From Noviherbaspirillum sedimenti (GTDB lineage: Bacteria > Pseudomonadota > Gammaproteobacteria > Burkholderiales > Burkholderiaceae_D): a DNA stretch of 64,000 nucleotides. The stretch spans positions 4,774,001 through 4,838,000 of the forward strand of contig NZ_QYUQ01000002.1 of NCBI RefSeq assembly GCF_003590835.1. The letters run 5' to 3'. Position 1 is the stretch's first letter; every line of letters starts with the position of its first letter. Made by a program: the position numbers and the translations under genes. The notes below the pieces were generated by a model. That model had not been told where the DNA came from. It worked only from the letters and a program-made list of their open reading frames with translations, and did no database searches. Shown here one piece after another: positions 19,882 through 29,122 of the stretch.

Positions 19882-21312
19882 ATGCCGAAACACGAAAAAC
19901 TCATATTTGTCGATCTTGAAACGACCGGCGCCAATCCCATCGTCGATCGCATCACCGAAATCGGCATCGTCGAAGTGCAGGGAGACCAGGTTTCGCACTG
20001 GTCAACGCTGGTCAATCCGGAAATCCCGATTCCGCCTTTCATCCAGAGCCTGACCGGCATTTCGGACGCCATGGTCGCATCCGCGCCGGTGTTTGGCGAG
20101 CTGGCCGAAGAGGTGCTGGCGCGCCTGCAGGGCGGCTTGTTCATTGCCCACAATGCGCGCTTCGACTACGGCTTTTTGCGCAATGCCTTCAAGGCCGCAG
20201 GCCACAGCCTGCGCGCTGAAGTGCTGTGCACCGTCAAGCTGTCGCGCAAGCTGTTTCCCGAATACGCCAAACATAATCTCGATGCCCTGGTTCAGCGCCA
20301 TCAGCTGCAGGCGCTGGGCCGCCACCGCGCCCTGGCTGACGCCGATCTGCTGTGGCAGCTCTGGCGCAAGCTCGCACGCGAGATTGCCCCGGACACCTTT
20401 GAGCAGGCGCTGGCGCAACTGCTGCAGCGCCCCAGCACGCCGACCCATCTGGCGCCGGAAGTGCTGGACGATATCCCGGATACGCCGGGCGTGTATCTGT
20501 TTTACGGCGAAAACGATGCGCTGCTGTATGTGGGAAAAAGCGTGCATTTGCGTCAGCGCGTGCTGTCGCATTTCAACGGCGACCACCGCCTGTTCCAGGA
20601 CATGCGCATGTCACAGCAGATCCATCGGCTGGAGTGGCGCGAAACCGCCGGCGAGCTCGGCGCGCTGCTGCTGGAGGCGCAATTGATCAAGGACCGCCAG
20701 CCGATTCACAACCGCGCGCTGCGGCGCCAGCGGGGCTTGTGCGCCTGGCAGTTGAGGGCACAGGAGGATGGAGCAACGCAGCCGGTGCTGGTCAATGCCA
20801 GCGATATGGATTTTGGTGCGGCAGAAGGCCTGTACGGTTTGTTCAGTTCGCGCAAGAAGGCCGAGGCGAGCCTGCGCGACATCGCCGAGTCGCATCAGCT
20901 GTGCCTGGTGCAGCTTGGGCTGGAAAGCCGGGTCGAGGCCGGCAAGCCGTGCTTTGCCCATCAATTACGGCGCTGTCGCGGCGCCTGCGTCGGCAAGGAG
21001 CCGCAGGCGCTGCACCAGGCGCGGCTGCAGGCGGCGCTGGCCAGCCTGAAACTGGTCACCTGGCCGCATGCGGGGCCGGTCGCCCTCATCGAGACCGCGG
21101 CCGACGGTTCGCGCGAGGAGGCGCATGTGGTGCACAACTGGTGCTACCTCGGCAGCGCCAGTGCGGAAGCGGATGTGTGGTCGCTGCTTGAGCAGTCGCG
21201 GACGCGTCCGGCGTTCGATGTGGATACCTACAAGATACTGGTGCGCGCCCTGGCCAAGGGGCAGGTGCGGGTGCGACCGTTGCCGCGCCTGCTGGATCAG
21301 GCTGCGGCTTAA
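19882..21312 (+). CDS. DEDDh 3'-5' exonuclease fused to a UvrC-like GIY-YIG nuclease
   Basis: Residues about 5-170 form a DnaQ-type exonuclease with IFVDLETTG (Asp, Glu), HNARFDYGFLR (Asp) and HRALADADLL (His, Asp). Residues about 200-290 form a GIY-YIG endonuclease with PGVYLFY, LYVGKS and LRQRV. A UvrC-like Cys stretch (CFAHQLRRCRGAC) follows. The fusion resembles the exonuclease/Cho-like proteins of proteobacteria, thought to act in nucleotide excision repair or DNA turnover; the real substrate is unknown. ATG 19882 is preferred because MPKHEKLIFVDLETTG gives the normal start of the fold; a TTG at 19867 is an alternative. Confidence 0.9.
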   Translation: MPKHEKLIFVDLETTGANPIVDRITEIGIVEVQGDQVSHWSTLVNPEIPIPPFIQSLTGISDAMVASAPVFGELAEEVLARLQGGLFIAHNARFDYGFLRNAFKAAGHSLRAEVLCTVKLSRKLFPEYAKHNLDALVQRHQLQALGRHRALADADLLWQLWRKLAREIAPDTFEQALAQLLQRPSTPTHLAPEVLDDIPDTPGVYLFYGENDALLYVGKSVHLRQRVLSHFNGDHRLFQDMRMSQQIHRLEWRETAGELGALLLEAQLIKDRQPIHNRALRRQRGLCAWQLRAQEDGATQPVLVNASDMDFGAAEGLYGLFSSRKKAEASLRDIAESHQLCLVQLGLESRVEAGKPCFAHQLRRCRGACVGKEPQALHQARLQAALASLKLVTWPHAGPVALIETAADGSREEAHVVHNWCYLGSASAEADVWSLLEQSRTRPAFDVDTYKILVRALAKGQVRVRPLPRLLDQAAA

Positions 21313-21400
21313 TGGCAGGATGATGGCAGGATGAAGGCGGCCCGGGCATCGCCTGGTGCCGGTTTGCCCCTATAATCGCAAAAAACGTGAAAGGGGACCC

Positions 21401-22366
21401 ATGCTGATCAATTGCGCCGCCTACCAGAAAGGCCGGAAGATCGCTGATATCCCGGTCGACAAAATCAGCAGCTACATTGCGCGCGGCGATTGTTTCGTCT
21501 GGGTTGCGCTGAAGGATGCCGAGCCGGCCGAGCTGGACGTGATGCGGCAGGAATTCGGTTTGCACGAGCTGGCGGTGGAGGATGCGCACCACGGACACCA
21601 GAGCCCGAAGGTCGAGGAGTATGGCAGCTCGATGTTCATCGTGGTGAAGACGGTCGAGCTGGTCGAGGGCGCGCTGCAGGTCGGTGAGCTCGATATTTTT
21701 ATCGGCGAGAATTACGTGCTGTCGGTGCGCAGCCACAGCCATCAGGATTTTCTCGGCGTGCGCGCACGCGCCGAGCGCGAGCCGCACCTGCTCAGTCATG
21801 GTCCTGCGTTTGTCGTGTACGCGCTGATGGACGCGGTGGTCGACCGCTACTTTCCGGTGATCGAGGCGCTGGAGGCCGAACTCGAGGAGATCGAGGATCG
21901 CATGTTCGAGCAGGCTTCCGAGCGCTCCAACATCGAGCGCCTGTACCAGTTGAAGCGCAAGGTCACGGTGCTCAAGCACGTTGTGTCGCCGCTGATGGAG
22001 TCGGCCGGCAAGCTGTTCGGCGGGCGCGTGCCGCCCTTGTTCGAGCATTCGCAGAATTACTTTCGCGACGTCTACGACCACCTGTACCGCATCAACAATT
22101 CGATCGAGGCCATTCGCGACACCGTCAATACCGCGATCCAGGTCAACCTGTCGATGGTGGCCATCGACGAGAGCGTGGTCAACAAGCGCCTCGCGGCCTG
22201 GGCGGCGATTTTCGCAGTGGCCACCGCTTTCGCCGGCATCTGGGGCATGAATTTCAAGGCGATGCCGGAACTGGACTGGAAATACGGCTATCCGACCGCG
22301 CTGGTGCTGATGACGACGGTATGCGGCTATCTGTATATCCGCTTTCGCAAGGCGCGCTGGCTGTAG
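21401..22366 (+). CDS. corA: CorA-family magnesium/cobalt transporter
   Basis: A 321-residue inner-membrane channel protein. The long N-terminal cytoplasmic domain ends in the coiled-coil region IEALEAELEEIEDRMFEQ. Two C-terminal transmembrane helices follow, with the family GMN motif (WGMNF) at the end of the first. ATG 21401 has a good ribosome site (AAAGGGGA). A TATAAT at 21371-21376 could be the -10 box. The next gene starts 3 nt after its stop, so the two are probably cotranscribed. Confidence 0.94.
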   Translation: MLINCAAYQKGRKIADIPVDKISSYIARGDCFVWVALKDAEPAELDVMRQEFGLHELAVEDAHHGHQSPKVEEYGSSMFIVVKTVELVEGALQVGELDIFIGENYVLSVRSHSHQDFLGVRARAEREPHLLSHGPAFVVYALMDAVVDRYFPVIEALEAELEEIEDRMFEQASERSNIERLYQLKRKVTVLKHVVSPLMESAGKLFGGRVPPLFEHSQNYFRDVYDHLYRINNSIEAIRDTVNTAIQVNLSMVAIDESVVNKRLAAWAAIFAVATAFAGIWGMNFKAMPELDWKYGYPTALVLMTTVCGYLYIRFRKARWL

Positions 22367-22368
22367 CC

Positions 22369-23475
22369 ATGGAAAACAGGGTCAGAGTCCATTTCGGCTT
22401 CGACGCGCTGCCGGCGCCTTGCCTGGCGCTGTTTGCCGGGGCGGCGGACGAGGCAGGATTGTTTTTCAGCCTGCCCTGGCTTGCCAATCTTCACAGTACC
22501 GCGCTGGCGGATCGGGGGCTGCGCATCTATGCGATCGAATCCGCGGCCGGCGACGGCGCGGTGCGCCTGGCACTGCCACTGACCCATCGGAAAACGGCGG
22601 CAGGGGTGGCTGGCGCGCGCGAGCTGGCTGGCTGCGCCAATTTTTATTCCTCGCTGTTCGGCCCGGCGCTGGCGGGTGGCGTTGCGCCATCCCCGCAGGA
22701 TTTTTTCAGGCTGGCGCAGGCCATCGCCAGCGAAGCGCCGGCCTGGGATGTGGTCAATCTGCAGCCGATGGCGCTCCAGGCGCCGTCCTTCGGCATGTGC
22801 GTCGCGGCTTTCCGCCAGGCTGGCATGGCGGTGCAAACCTATTTCTGCTTCGGCAACTGGTACCTGGAAGTAGCGGGGCGAAGTTACCGCGAATATGCCG
22901 AAAGCCTGCCTTCCCGGCTGAAGAATACGCTGGCGCGCAAGTCCCGCCAGCTGGCGGCGGCGCACGATGTGCGCATCGCGATCCTGGCGGATACGGCGGA
23001 TGCGGAGCAAGGCATTGCCGCCTTTGAACGCGTCTATCGTTCCAGCTGGAAGTCGGCCGAGGCGTATCCCGAATTCATTCCCGGCCTGATCCGGATGTGC
23101 GCGCAACAGGGCTGGCTGCGCCTGGGCGTGGCCTATGTCGATGGCGGGCCGGCGGCGGCCCAGTTGTGGATCGTCAGCCACGGCGTGGCGTCGATTTACA
23201 AGCTTGCCTATGACGCGCGCTTCGCGCCCCTGTCGATCGGCTCGATCCTGACGGCGCACCTGATGCAGCATGTCATCGACGTCGATCGGGTCAGGGAAGT
23301 CGATTATCTGACCGGTGACGATGCCTACAAGCGCGACTGGATGTCGCATCGCCGCGAACGCTGGGGGATGATTGCCTTCAATCTGCGCACCGCACGTGGC
23401 TTGCTTGCGGCCGCGCGTCACATTGGCGGTCGCGGGCTGAAAGGCTTGTGGCGGCGCCTGCATCCGGCCGGCTGA
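22369..23475 (+). CDS. GNAT-like acyl/aminoacyl transferase (FemAB/CelD-type)
   Basis: A 368-residue soluble protein. The C-terminal half, from about residue 170, fits the Acetyltransf_6/CelD-like fold: RLKNTLARKSRQLAA, YRSSWKSAEAYPEFIPGLIRM, AAQLWIVSHGVASIYKLAYD, then SIGSILTAHLM and VDYLTGDDAYKRDWM. Such proteins are often found in exopolysaccharide or PEP-CTERM loci. The substrate cannot be told from sequence. It follows corA by 3 nt and precedes a prsT-like gene on the same strand by about 200 nt. Confidence 0.75.
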   Translation: MENRVRVHFGFDALPAPCLALFAGAADEAGLFFSLPWLANLHSTALADRGLRIYAIESAAGDGAVRLALPLTHRKTAAGVAGARELAGCANFYSSLFGPALAGGVAPSPQDFFRLAQAIASEAPAWDVVNLQPMALQAPSFGMCVAAFRQAGMAVQTYFCFGNWYLEVAGRSYREYAESLPSRLKNTLARKSRQLAAAHDVRIAILADTADAEQGIAAFERVYRSSWKSAEAYPEFIPGLIRMCAQQGWLRLGVAYVDGGPAAAQLWIVSHGVASIYKLAYDARFAPLSIGSILTAHLMQHVIDVDRVREVDYLTGDDAYKRDWMSHRRERWGMIAFNLRTARGLLAAARHIGGRGLKGLWRRLHPAG

Positions 23476-23678
23476 GGCAGCTGGGACCCACTGAGGTCAA
23501 CTGAGGCCAGCTGAGTGAGGCCAGCTGAGCTTCTGCACTTATCAATATTTCTGACTGGCAATGCAATTTGCCCCCGTGTTTCCTCAGGCATACATTGCTC
23601 TGGGAAAGCTGGGAAAAATGGTGTAATCTCGCGAACAGTGTGTTGCATTTCTGAAAATATTGTCCGGGTTAAAAGATT

Positions 23679-26453
23679 ATGTCAACGATCAAAAACAAGC
23701 GAACCATGTCTCTTGCCGCCCTGACGGTGGCGATTGTTTTCGGCGCCAGCCTGGCTGGATGCGGCAAGGGCGATGTGCAAAAACTGGTGGCCGAGGCAAA
23801 GCAGTATGAGCAAAAGGGCGAGCACAAGGCGGCGATCATCCAGTTGAAGAATGCCTTGCAAAAGAACCCCGGCGATCGTGAGGCAAGATACCTGCTCGGC
23901 ACCATCTATCTCAAGACGGGCGACGGCCCTTCGGCGGAAAAGGAACTCAGCAAGGCCGTCAGTCTCGGCATGGATGCGGCCCAGGTGCGGCCTGACTTCG
24001 CCAGGGCCTTGCTGATGCAGGGGCAGTATCAAAAAGTGCTGGATGAAACGCAAGCTGTTGATCTCAAGGGCAATGCCGTCATCGCCAGCTTGCGTGGCAG
24101 CGCCTACCTGGCGCTGGGCAAGGTCGAACAGGCGCGCGCGTCGCTGGAAGCGGCCTTGCAGGCCACGCCCGACCATCCGGAGGCGCTGATTGGCCTGGCG
24201 CGTCTGGCGCTCTCGCAAAAGGATATCGCCCGCGCCAACCAGTTGATGGAACAGGCGACGACCAAAAATCCCGGACATGTCGAAGCGTGGTTGTTCAAGG
24301 GCGACCTCGAGCGCGCGCAGAACCGCATCGATGCATCGCTGGCGGCATATGGCGAGGTCTTGAAAATCAAGCCGGGTGACGCCGGCGCCCACATCGCCCG
24401 CGCCTATGTCGCAATCGGCAGCGGCAAGCTCAAGGAAGCCCAGGCCGATATCGAGGCCGCCAAAAAGTCCAATCCCAATGGCCTGTTGGTGTTCTATACC
24501 CAGGCCTTGCTCGACTTCAGCGAGAAAAAGCATGCCGTGGCACTGGAGTCGCTGCAGCAGGTCTTGCGCGCCGCGCCCGAGCACATGCCCAGCGTGTTGC
24601 TGGCGGGCGCCGTGCAATATGCACTGGGCTCCAGCGAGCAGGCCGAACAGCATCTGAAAAAATATCTGGAGCAGAATCCGGACAACCTGTACGCGCGCAA
24701 GCTGCTGGCCTCGACCTTGCTGAACAGCCGCCAGGCGCCAAGGGCGATCACGACGCTGGCGCCTGCCTTGAAAGACGATGCAAAGGATCCGCAACTGTTC
24801 ATGCTGGCCGGCGAGGCGCACATGCAAGCCAAGGATTTCGGCAAGGCCACCGAATACTTTGAAAAGGCCAATGCGCTGGCGCCGAACACGGCACGGGTGC
24901 ATGCGGCCCTCGGCATGAGCAAGCTGGGGCAGGGCGATAACGAGCGCGCCATCGCCGAACTGGAAAAGGCCACCAGCCTCGATGTCAAAGCCGCGCAACC
25001 CGGCATCTTGCTGGTCATGACGCATCTGCGCCAAAAGGAATACGACAAGGCCCTGATCGCGGTGCTCAGGCTGGAGAAGGAGCAGCCGGATAATCCGCTC
25101 GTCCAGAACATCAAGGGCGGGGTGTACATGGGACGCAAGGAGCTCGCCAATGCGCGTGCGAGCTTTGAAAAGGCGGTGGCGCTGCAGCCGTCCTATTTCC
25201 CCGCCGTGCAAAACCTGGCGCAACTCGACCTGCAGAACAAGCAGCCGGAGGCAGCCAAAAAGCGCTACCTTGCGCTGCTGGAGCACGACAAGAAAAACCT
25301 GCAAGCCATGATTGCACTGGCCGGCCTGGGTGTGGTGCAAGGCAACAATGAAGAAACCAGGACCTGGCTGGAGCGTGCCGTCAGCGAGCATCCGGATGAG
25401 GCGCAGCCGGCAGGACTGCTGGTAACGCATTACCTGCGCCTGGGCGACAAGCAGAAGGCGCTGACGCTGGCGGCCAAGCTGCAAAGCGCGCATCCGGACA
25501 ATCCGAAGTTCCTCGGGATATTGGCCGAGGCGCAATCGGCCGGTGGCGAGCCGCGCGCGGCGCTGGAGAGCTTCGGCAAGCTGGCGGCATTGCAGCCAGA
25601 ATCGGCGCAATTGCAGTACCGTATCGCCACCATCAACCTGATGCTGAAAGACGAGGTGGCAGCCGCATCCGCCCTGAAAAAATCACAGCAACTCGATCCG
25701 GCGTTCCTGCCGGCGCAACTGGCCATGGCCGGCATCGACGTGCAAAAGGGACGCTTCGAGGACGCGCTGGCGATTGCCCGCCAGGTGCAAAAGCAACATG
25801 CCAGGCTGGCTGCTGGCCATGCGCTGGAAGGCGATATCCTGATGGCGCAGAAGAAGCCGGCGCAGGCGGTCGGCGCCTACGAACGTGGCGCCGCAATCGA
25901 ACCGAGCGGCTTGCTATCCGTGAAACTGCATGGCGCACTGGTACAGGCTGGCAAGAACCCGGCCGCCGAAGCCCGCCTGGGACATTGGTTGAAGGATAAT
26001 CCGTCAGATACCCGCGTGCGCATGTACCTGGCGAACTACAAGCTGGTGTCCCGGCAAAACAAGGCGGCGATCGAACAATTGCAGGCAGTCGTCAAACTCG
26101 AGCCGCAAAACGCGCTGGCCCTGAATAACCTGGCCTGGGCGCTGGGCGAAGAAAAGGATCCGCGCGCCCTGCAATATGCTGAGCAAGCCTTCAAGCTGGC
26201 GCCGGAAAATCCCGCGGTGCTCGATACCCTGGGATGGATGCTGGCGGAAAAAGGCGATGCCGCGCGTGGCTTGACGCTGTTGCAAAAGGCCAGCGGCCTG
26301 GCGCCCGGTTCTGCCGATATCCGCTATCACTATGCGCAGGCGCTGATGAAAACAGGCGACAAAGCCAAGGCCCGCAAGGAAATCGAACAATTGTTGACCA
26401 ACAAGGGTTTCGCCAAGGCGGATGAAGCCAGGGCTTTGCTGAAACAATTGTAA
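23679..26453 (+). CDS. prsT: TPR-repeat lipoprotein of the PEP-CTERM/exosortase type (PrsT-like)
   Basis: A 924-residue protein with a lipoprotein signal peptide: basic n-region KNKR, then a hydrophobic stretch ending LAGC with lipidated Cys28. The rest is a chain of more than 20 tetratricopeptide repeats (for example AEKELSKAVSLG, ASLEAALQATPDHPEAL, ALALNNLAWALGEEKDPRAL). Length and layout match the PrsT TPR lipoproteins that accompany exosortase A systems. It would be a periplasm-facing scaffold for polysaccharide export or sorting. No exosortase or PEP-CTERM substrate lies in this window. It ends in a strong terminator. Confidence 0.82.
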   Translation: MSTIKNKRTMSLAALTVAIVFGASLAGCGKGDVQKLVAEAKQYEQKGEHKAAIIQLKNALQKNPGDREARYLLGTIYLKTGDGPSAEKELSKAVSLGMDAAQVRPDFARALLMQGQYQKVLDETQAVDLKGNAVIASLRGSAYLALGKVEQARASLEAALQATPDHPEALIGLARLALSQKDIARANQLMEQATTKNPGHVEAWLFKGDLERAQNRIDASLAAYGEVLKIKPGDAGAHIARAYVAIGSGKLKEAQADIEAAKKSNPNGLLVFYTQALLDFSEKKHAVALESLQQVLRAAPEHMPSVLLAGAVQYALGSSEQAEQHLKKYLEQNPDNLYARKLLASTLLNSRQAPRAITTLAPALKDDAKDPQLFMLAGEAHMQAKDFGKATEYFEKANALAPNTARVHAALGMSKLGQGDNERAIAELEKATSLDVKAAQPGILLVMTHLRQKEYDKALIAVLRLEKEQPDNPLVQNIKGGVYMGRKELANARASFEKAVALQPSYFPAVQNLAQLDLQNKQPEAAKKRYLALLEHDKKNLQAMIALAGLGVVQGNNEETRTWLERAVSEHPDEAQPAGLLVTHYLRLGDKQKALTLAAKLQSAHPDNPKFLGILAEAQSAGGEPRAALESFGKLAALQPESAQLQYRIATINLMLKDEVAAASALKKSQQLDPAFLPAQLAMAGIDVQKGRFEDALAIARQVQKQHARLAAGHALEGDILMAQKKPAQAVGAYERGAAIEPSGLLSVKLHGALVQAGKNPAAEARLGHWLKDNPSDTRVRMYLANYKLVSRQNKAAIEQLQAVVKLEPQNALALNNLAWALGEEKDPRALQYAEQAFKLAPENPAVLDTLGWMLAEKGDAARGLTLLQKASGLAPGSADIRYHYAQALMKTGDKAKARKEIEQLLTNKGFAKADEARALLKQL

Positions 26454-26505
26454 GCATTCTCAAGGGGGCCGCATCCCGGATCCCAGATTTGCGGCCCATT
26501 ACTTT

Positions 26506-26548
26506 CAAGGCTGGCTGTTTTTGCAAAACAGCCAGCCTTGTTTCATTT
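26506..26548 (+). terminator. Rho-independent terminator after prsT
   Basis: The arms CAAGGCTGGCTGTTTT (26506-26521) and AAAACAGCCAGCCTTG (26525-26540) form a 16-bp perfect stem with a TGC loop, followed by TTTCATTT. It is 52 bp after the prsT stop. Confidence 0.88.
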
Positions 26549-26887
26549 ATATTGCCAGTCACAAACAAGTTTTTGTCGATCTGCAAAAACTCACTGCCGA
26601 AAATTGTTCAGTACGAAATTTTCCCGCGATCGCTTCTCCCCCTTTTCTTTTCATGGCTGCAATGCTTTGCAGCATTTTTCTGCAAATTCAGGCCTAAAAA
26701 CGTATCCGCGCGGAACTTAGTTCTGAACAGAAAGGTCTTTAATGGGCTTGCAAGCAGGAAACGATGAATGACAAGCGCCCGCCTATTGCGGCGCAATCAA
26801 TAAAAAACGTTCATTTTCACAACGCACTAAATTCAGATTGTTGCCTCATGCAAACGATCATGATGCTACTACCAGGAGCAGAATATT
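26549..26887. other. Intergenic region upstream of the lectin gene
   Basis: About 340 bp with no convincing gene. It contains a short hairpin (GCTGCAATGCTTTGCAGC, then ATTTTT) near 26653-26676 that could act as a weak terminator or leader structure. AGGAG at 26874-26878 is the ribosome site of the next gene. No clear sigma-70 promoter was identified by eye. Confidence 0.5.
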
Positions 26888-28816
26888 TTGATTCAACGAG
26901 CCCCACGCACCCATTTTAAAAAATCAACAAACGCCGCCGTCGCCGCAGGAAAATCCCGCCAACGCGCCGCTTCGAAATTGCTGGTCGGCTGCACGCTCGG
27001 CCTAGCCACGCTGTCGTCCTTTGCCGTCACGATCGATGAAGTCGTCTCCGACATGAGTTCGAAGAGCGAGGTCATTGCGATCGATCCGCGCTATGAATGG
27101 CAATACCAGCCGGCCATCGTCATGCATGCGCCGCGCGGCGATGCGATTCCCAGCTGGTGGACCGGCAACCGCCCGGAGTGGACCTATAGCGTGCTGACCT
27201 GGTTTACCACCCAGGAAGCGCAGGGCAATGCCGCCACCAACAGTCGCGTACAGGTTGCCAACCTGCGCTTCTATGTCTTGTCGCAGGCGACCCGTACCTG
27301 GAAGCAGCTCGACACCAAGGCTGCGCCGTACTCGGAAATGTGGAGCTATCCATTCGCCTATGCCGGCGCCGGCTCGGTGCGCAGCGAATCTTCCGGCGGT
27401 GTGTCGATCAAGCCGGATTACCCGAATTTCTATCATGGTTACGGCAATCCGATTTCCATCGATCCGAAGGATGTGCGCGCAGTCTATGTTTCCATGGATT
27501 TCCGCCTGGCAGTCGAAAACACCAGCAAGCCGGATGACCGTGACAGCGCCAAGTATGTGGTGAATGCCGGCGCCGATTACTGGCCGGGCAATGGCCAGGC
27601 CACCTGGAGCCTGGGTTATGCACCGGGCATCGGTACCGGCCGCACCAAGCTGGCCACCAAGGACTGGCGCACCGCGACCCTGCTGGTGCCGAACAAGAAC
27701 TACGGCAGCACCATGGAAGAGATCCGCCAGAATCCGCCACCTTCGGTGACGGGCATCGGCGGCACGACGGCGACCACCACCACCACGACCAAGGCTGCTG
27801 TGACCACCACCGCGGCCATGACGACCACGACCAAGTCGGCTACGACCACGACCAAGTCGGGCACCACCACCACCGCCAGCGTCACCACCACCACGGCGCC
27901 GATCAATACCGGCACCTCGGGCACGCCGGTGTCGACCTCGGCCTATGCCGCAGTGACCGCCAAGAACTCAGGCAAATGCCTGGATGTGTCGGCGCGGTCC
28001 AATGCCGATGGCGGCGCGATCGTGCAATGGGCCTGCAACGGCCAGGACAACCAGAAATGGGCGATGCGTGACATGGGCGGCGCCCAGTACCAGCTGGTCG
28101 CGCGCAACAGCGGCAAGTGCCTGGATACCCGTGGCGCGACCGCGAACGGCGCGGCCATCGTGCAGAATGCCTGCGGCACCAGCGCGCAGCAGCTGTGGAC
28201 GCGCCGTACTTCGACCAGCGGCCATTCGCAACTGGTCTCGGTTGCCAACGGCAAGTGCCTGAACGTGCGTGGCTATTCCTCGCGTGACGGCGCCATCATC
28301 GAGCAGAATGCCTGCACCAACAGCGACAGCCAGCAATGGTCGTTGCCGGTGTCGGCACCTCAGCCATCGACTCCGCAGCTGTCAGGTGCGCAGGCAATCA
28401 CCGCCAAGCATTCGGGTAAATGCGTGGACTTGAGCGCATGGTCGAACGCCAACGGTGTGCAGATGCAGCAATGGTCTTGCAACGGCGGCACCAACCAGCA
28501 ATGGCTGTTCAAGGATGTCGGCAATGCGCGTTACCAGATCGTCTCCAAAACCAGCGGCAAGTGCCTGGATGTCAAAGACGGCAACACCGCCGATGGTGCG
28601 ATCGTCCAGCAAATGGATTGCCAGGCCGGCGCCACCAAGCAGCAATGGACCTTCCTGCCGGAAAACGGTGGTTACAACAAGCTGAAGTCGGTTGCCAGCG
28701 GCAAGTGCATGGATGTGACTGCCATGTCGACTGCCGATGGCGCCAAGCTGGTGCAGTGGAGCTGCAGCGCTACCAATGCCTCCGGCGGCGACAACCAGCG
28801 CTGGATGATCCATTAA
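26888..28816 (+). CDS. Secreted protein with two ricin-B-type lectin domains and Thr-rich linker
   Basis: TTG 26888 is taken as start because AGGAG lies 9 nt upstream and no in-frame ATG occurs before the signal peptide. Residues about 1-47 form a long basic signal peptide ending SSFA. Residues about 48-290 are an unidentified domain rich in aromatic residues (SWWTGNRPEWTYSVLTWF). A Thr/Lys/Ala linker covers about 293-340. Two beta-trefoil lectin domains follow (about 355-490 and 505-642), with the motifs SGKCLDV repeated five times or more and QxW motifs (NQKWAM, QQLWTR, QQWSL, NQQWLF, QQWTF, NQRWMI). It is probably exported and binds carbohydrate; no catalytic domain is recognised. Confidence 0.85.
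   Translation: MIQRAPRTHFKKSTNAAVAAGKSRQRAASKLLVGCTLGLATLSSFAVTIDEVVSDMSSKSEVIAIDPRYEWQYQPAIVMHAPRGDAIPSWWTGNRPEWTYSVLTWFTTQEAQGNAATNSRVQVANLRFYVLSQATRTWKQLDTKAAPYSEMWSYPFAYAGAGSVRSESSGGVSIKPDYPNFYHGYGNPISIDPKDVRAVYVSMDFRLAVENTSKPDDRDSAKYVVNAGADYWPGNGQATWSLGYAPGIGTGRTKLATKDWRTATLLVPNKNYGSTMEEIRQNPPPSVTGIGGTTATTTTTTKAAVTTTAAMTTTTKSATTTTKSGTTTTASVTTTTAPINTGTSGTPVSTSAYAAVTAKNSGKCLDVSARSNADGGAIVQWACNGQDNQKWAMRDMGGAQYQLVARNSGKCLDTRGATANGAAIVQNACGTSAQQLWTRRTSTSGHSQLVSVANGKCLNVRGYSSRDGAIIEQNACTNSDSQQWSLPVSAPQPSTPQLSGAQAITAKHSGKCVDLSAWSNANGVQMQQWSCNGGTNQQWLFKDVGNARYQIVSKTSGKCLDVKDGNTADGAIVQQMDCQAGATKQQWTFLPENGGYNKLKSVASGKCMDVTAMSTADGAKLVQWSCSATNASGGDNQRWMIH
27764..27905 (+). repeat. Low-complexity ACC/ACG repeat encoding the Thr-rich linker
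   Basis: The segment is built from ACC and ACG codons with short direct repeats such as ACGACCACGACCAAGTCGG. It encodes blocks of TTTT with Lys, Ala and Ser between them. Such linkers usually separate binding and catalytic domains in secreted proteins. The DNA is likely to vary in length between strains. Confidence 0.85.
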
Positions 28817-28850
28817 TTAACATAGCATCCGGCATACAAGTGCAGATGAA

Positions 28851-28882
28851 AACCACGCCAAGCGACTGGCGTGGTTTTTTTT
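28851..28882 (+). terminator. Rho-independent terminator after the lectin gene
   Basis: The arms AACCACGCCA (28851-28860) and TGGCGTGGTT (28867-28876) form a 10-bp stem with loop AGCGAC, followed by a run of T. It lies 35 bp after the stop codon. Confidence 0.88.
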
Positions 28883-28903
28883 CAATCCACAAGTGTCAAA
28901 GCG

Positions 28904-29122
28904 TCAATGCATTTCGCCCAGCAAGCGGTGCGCCAGTGCCTTGGCTTCTTCCAGTGCTTCCTGGGCCGTATCCGACATGGCATTGACTGTGCGCGGGTCG
29001 GCATCGCTGTCCGTATTTCCCATTGGCATGAGTAATACGACTCCCTGATATTTACCATTTGGTAAACGCTGAATATCCGCCTCGGCTTTCCAGGCTGCTT
29101 TGGTGTAGGTAATGGCCGCCAT
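28904..29122 (-). CDS. Small hypothetical protein (72 residues)
   Basis: ATG at 29122 with GGAAG about 8 nt upstream. The product MAAITYTKAAWKAEADIQRL has no signal peptide or membrane segment. It has a beta-rich start, with a loop around GNTDSDADPRT, and an amphipathic C-terminal helix (DTAQEALEEAKALAHRLLGEM). The even amino-acid composition and good ribosome site suggest a real gene. Family and function are not recognised. It points toward the lectin terminator, away from the acyl-CoA synthetase gene. Confidence 0.6.
   Translation of the reverse strand: MAAITYTKAAWKAEADIQRLPNGKYQGVVLLMPMGNTDSDADPRTVNAMSDTAQEALEEAKALAHRLLGEMH

Noticed and set aside
23476..23530. Short repeated CAGCTGAG-like words after the GNAT gene
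   Set aside because: The copies are few, short and imperfect, with no stable hairpin or T run; not enough to call a repeat or terminator.
23682..25610. Long minus-strand open frame (642 codons) opposite prsT
   Set aside because: It lies wholly opposite a gene with clear TPR repeats and a lipobox; the antisense peptide is rich in Arg, Gln and Leu with no domain. GC-rich third positions keep such frames open.
27700..27924. Val-rich minus-strand frame opposite the Thr-rich linker
   Set aside because: It is the mirror of the ACC/ACG repeat, which reads as Val codons on the other strand.
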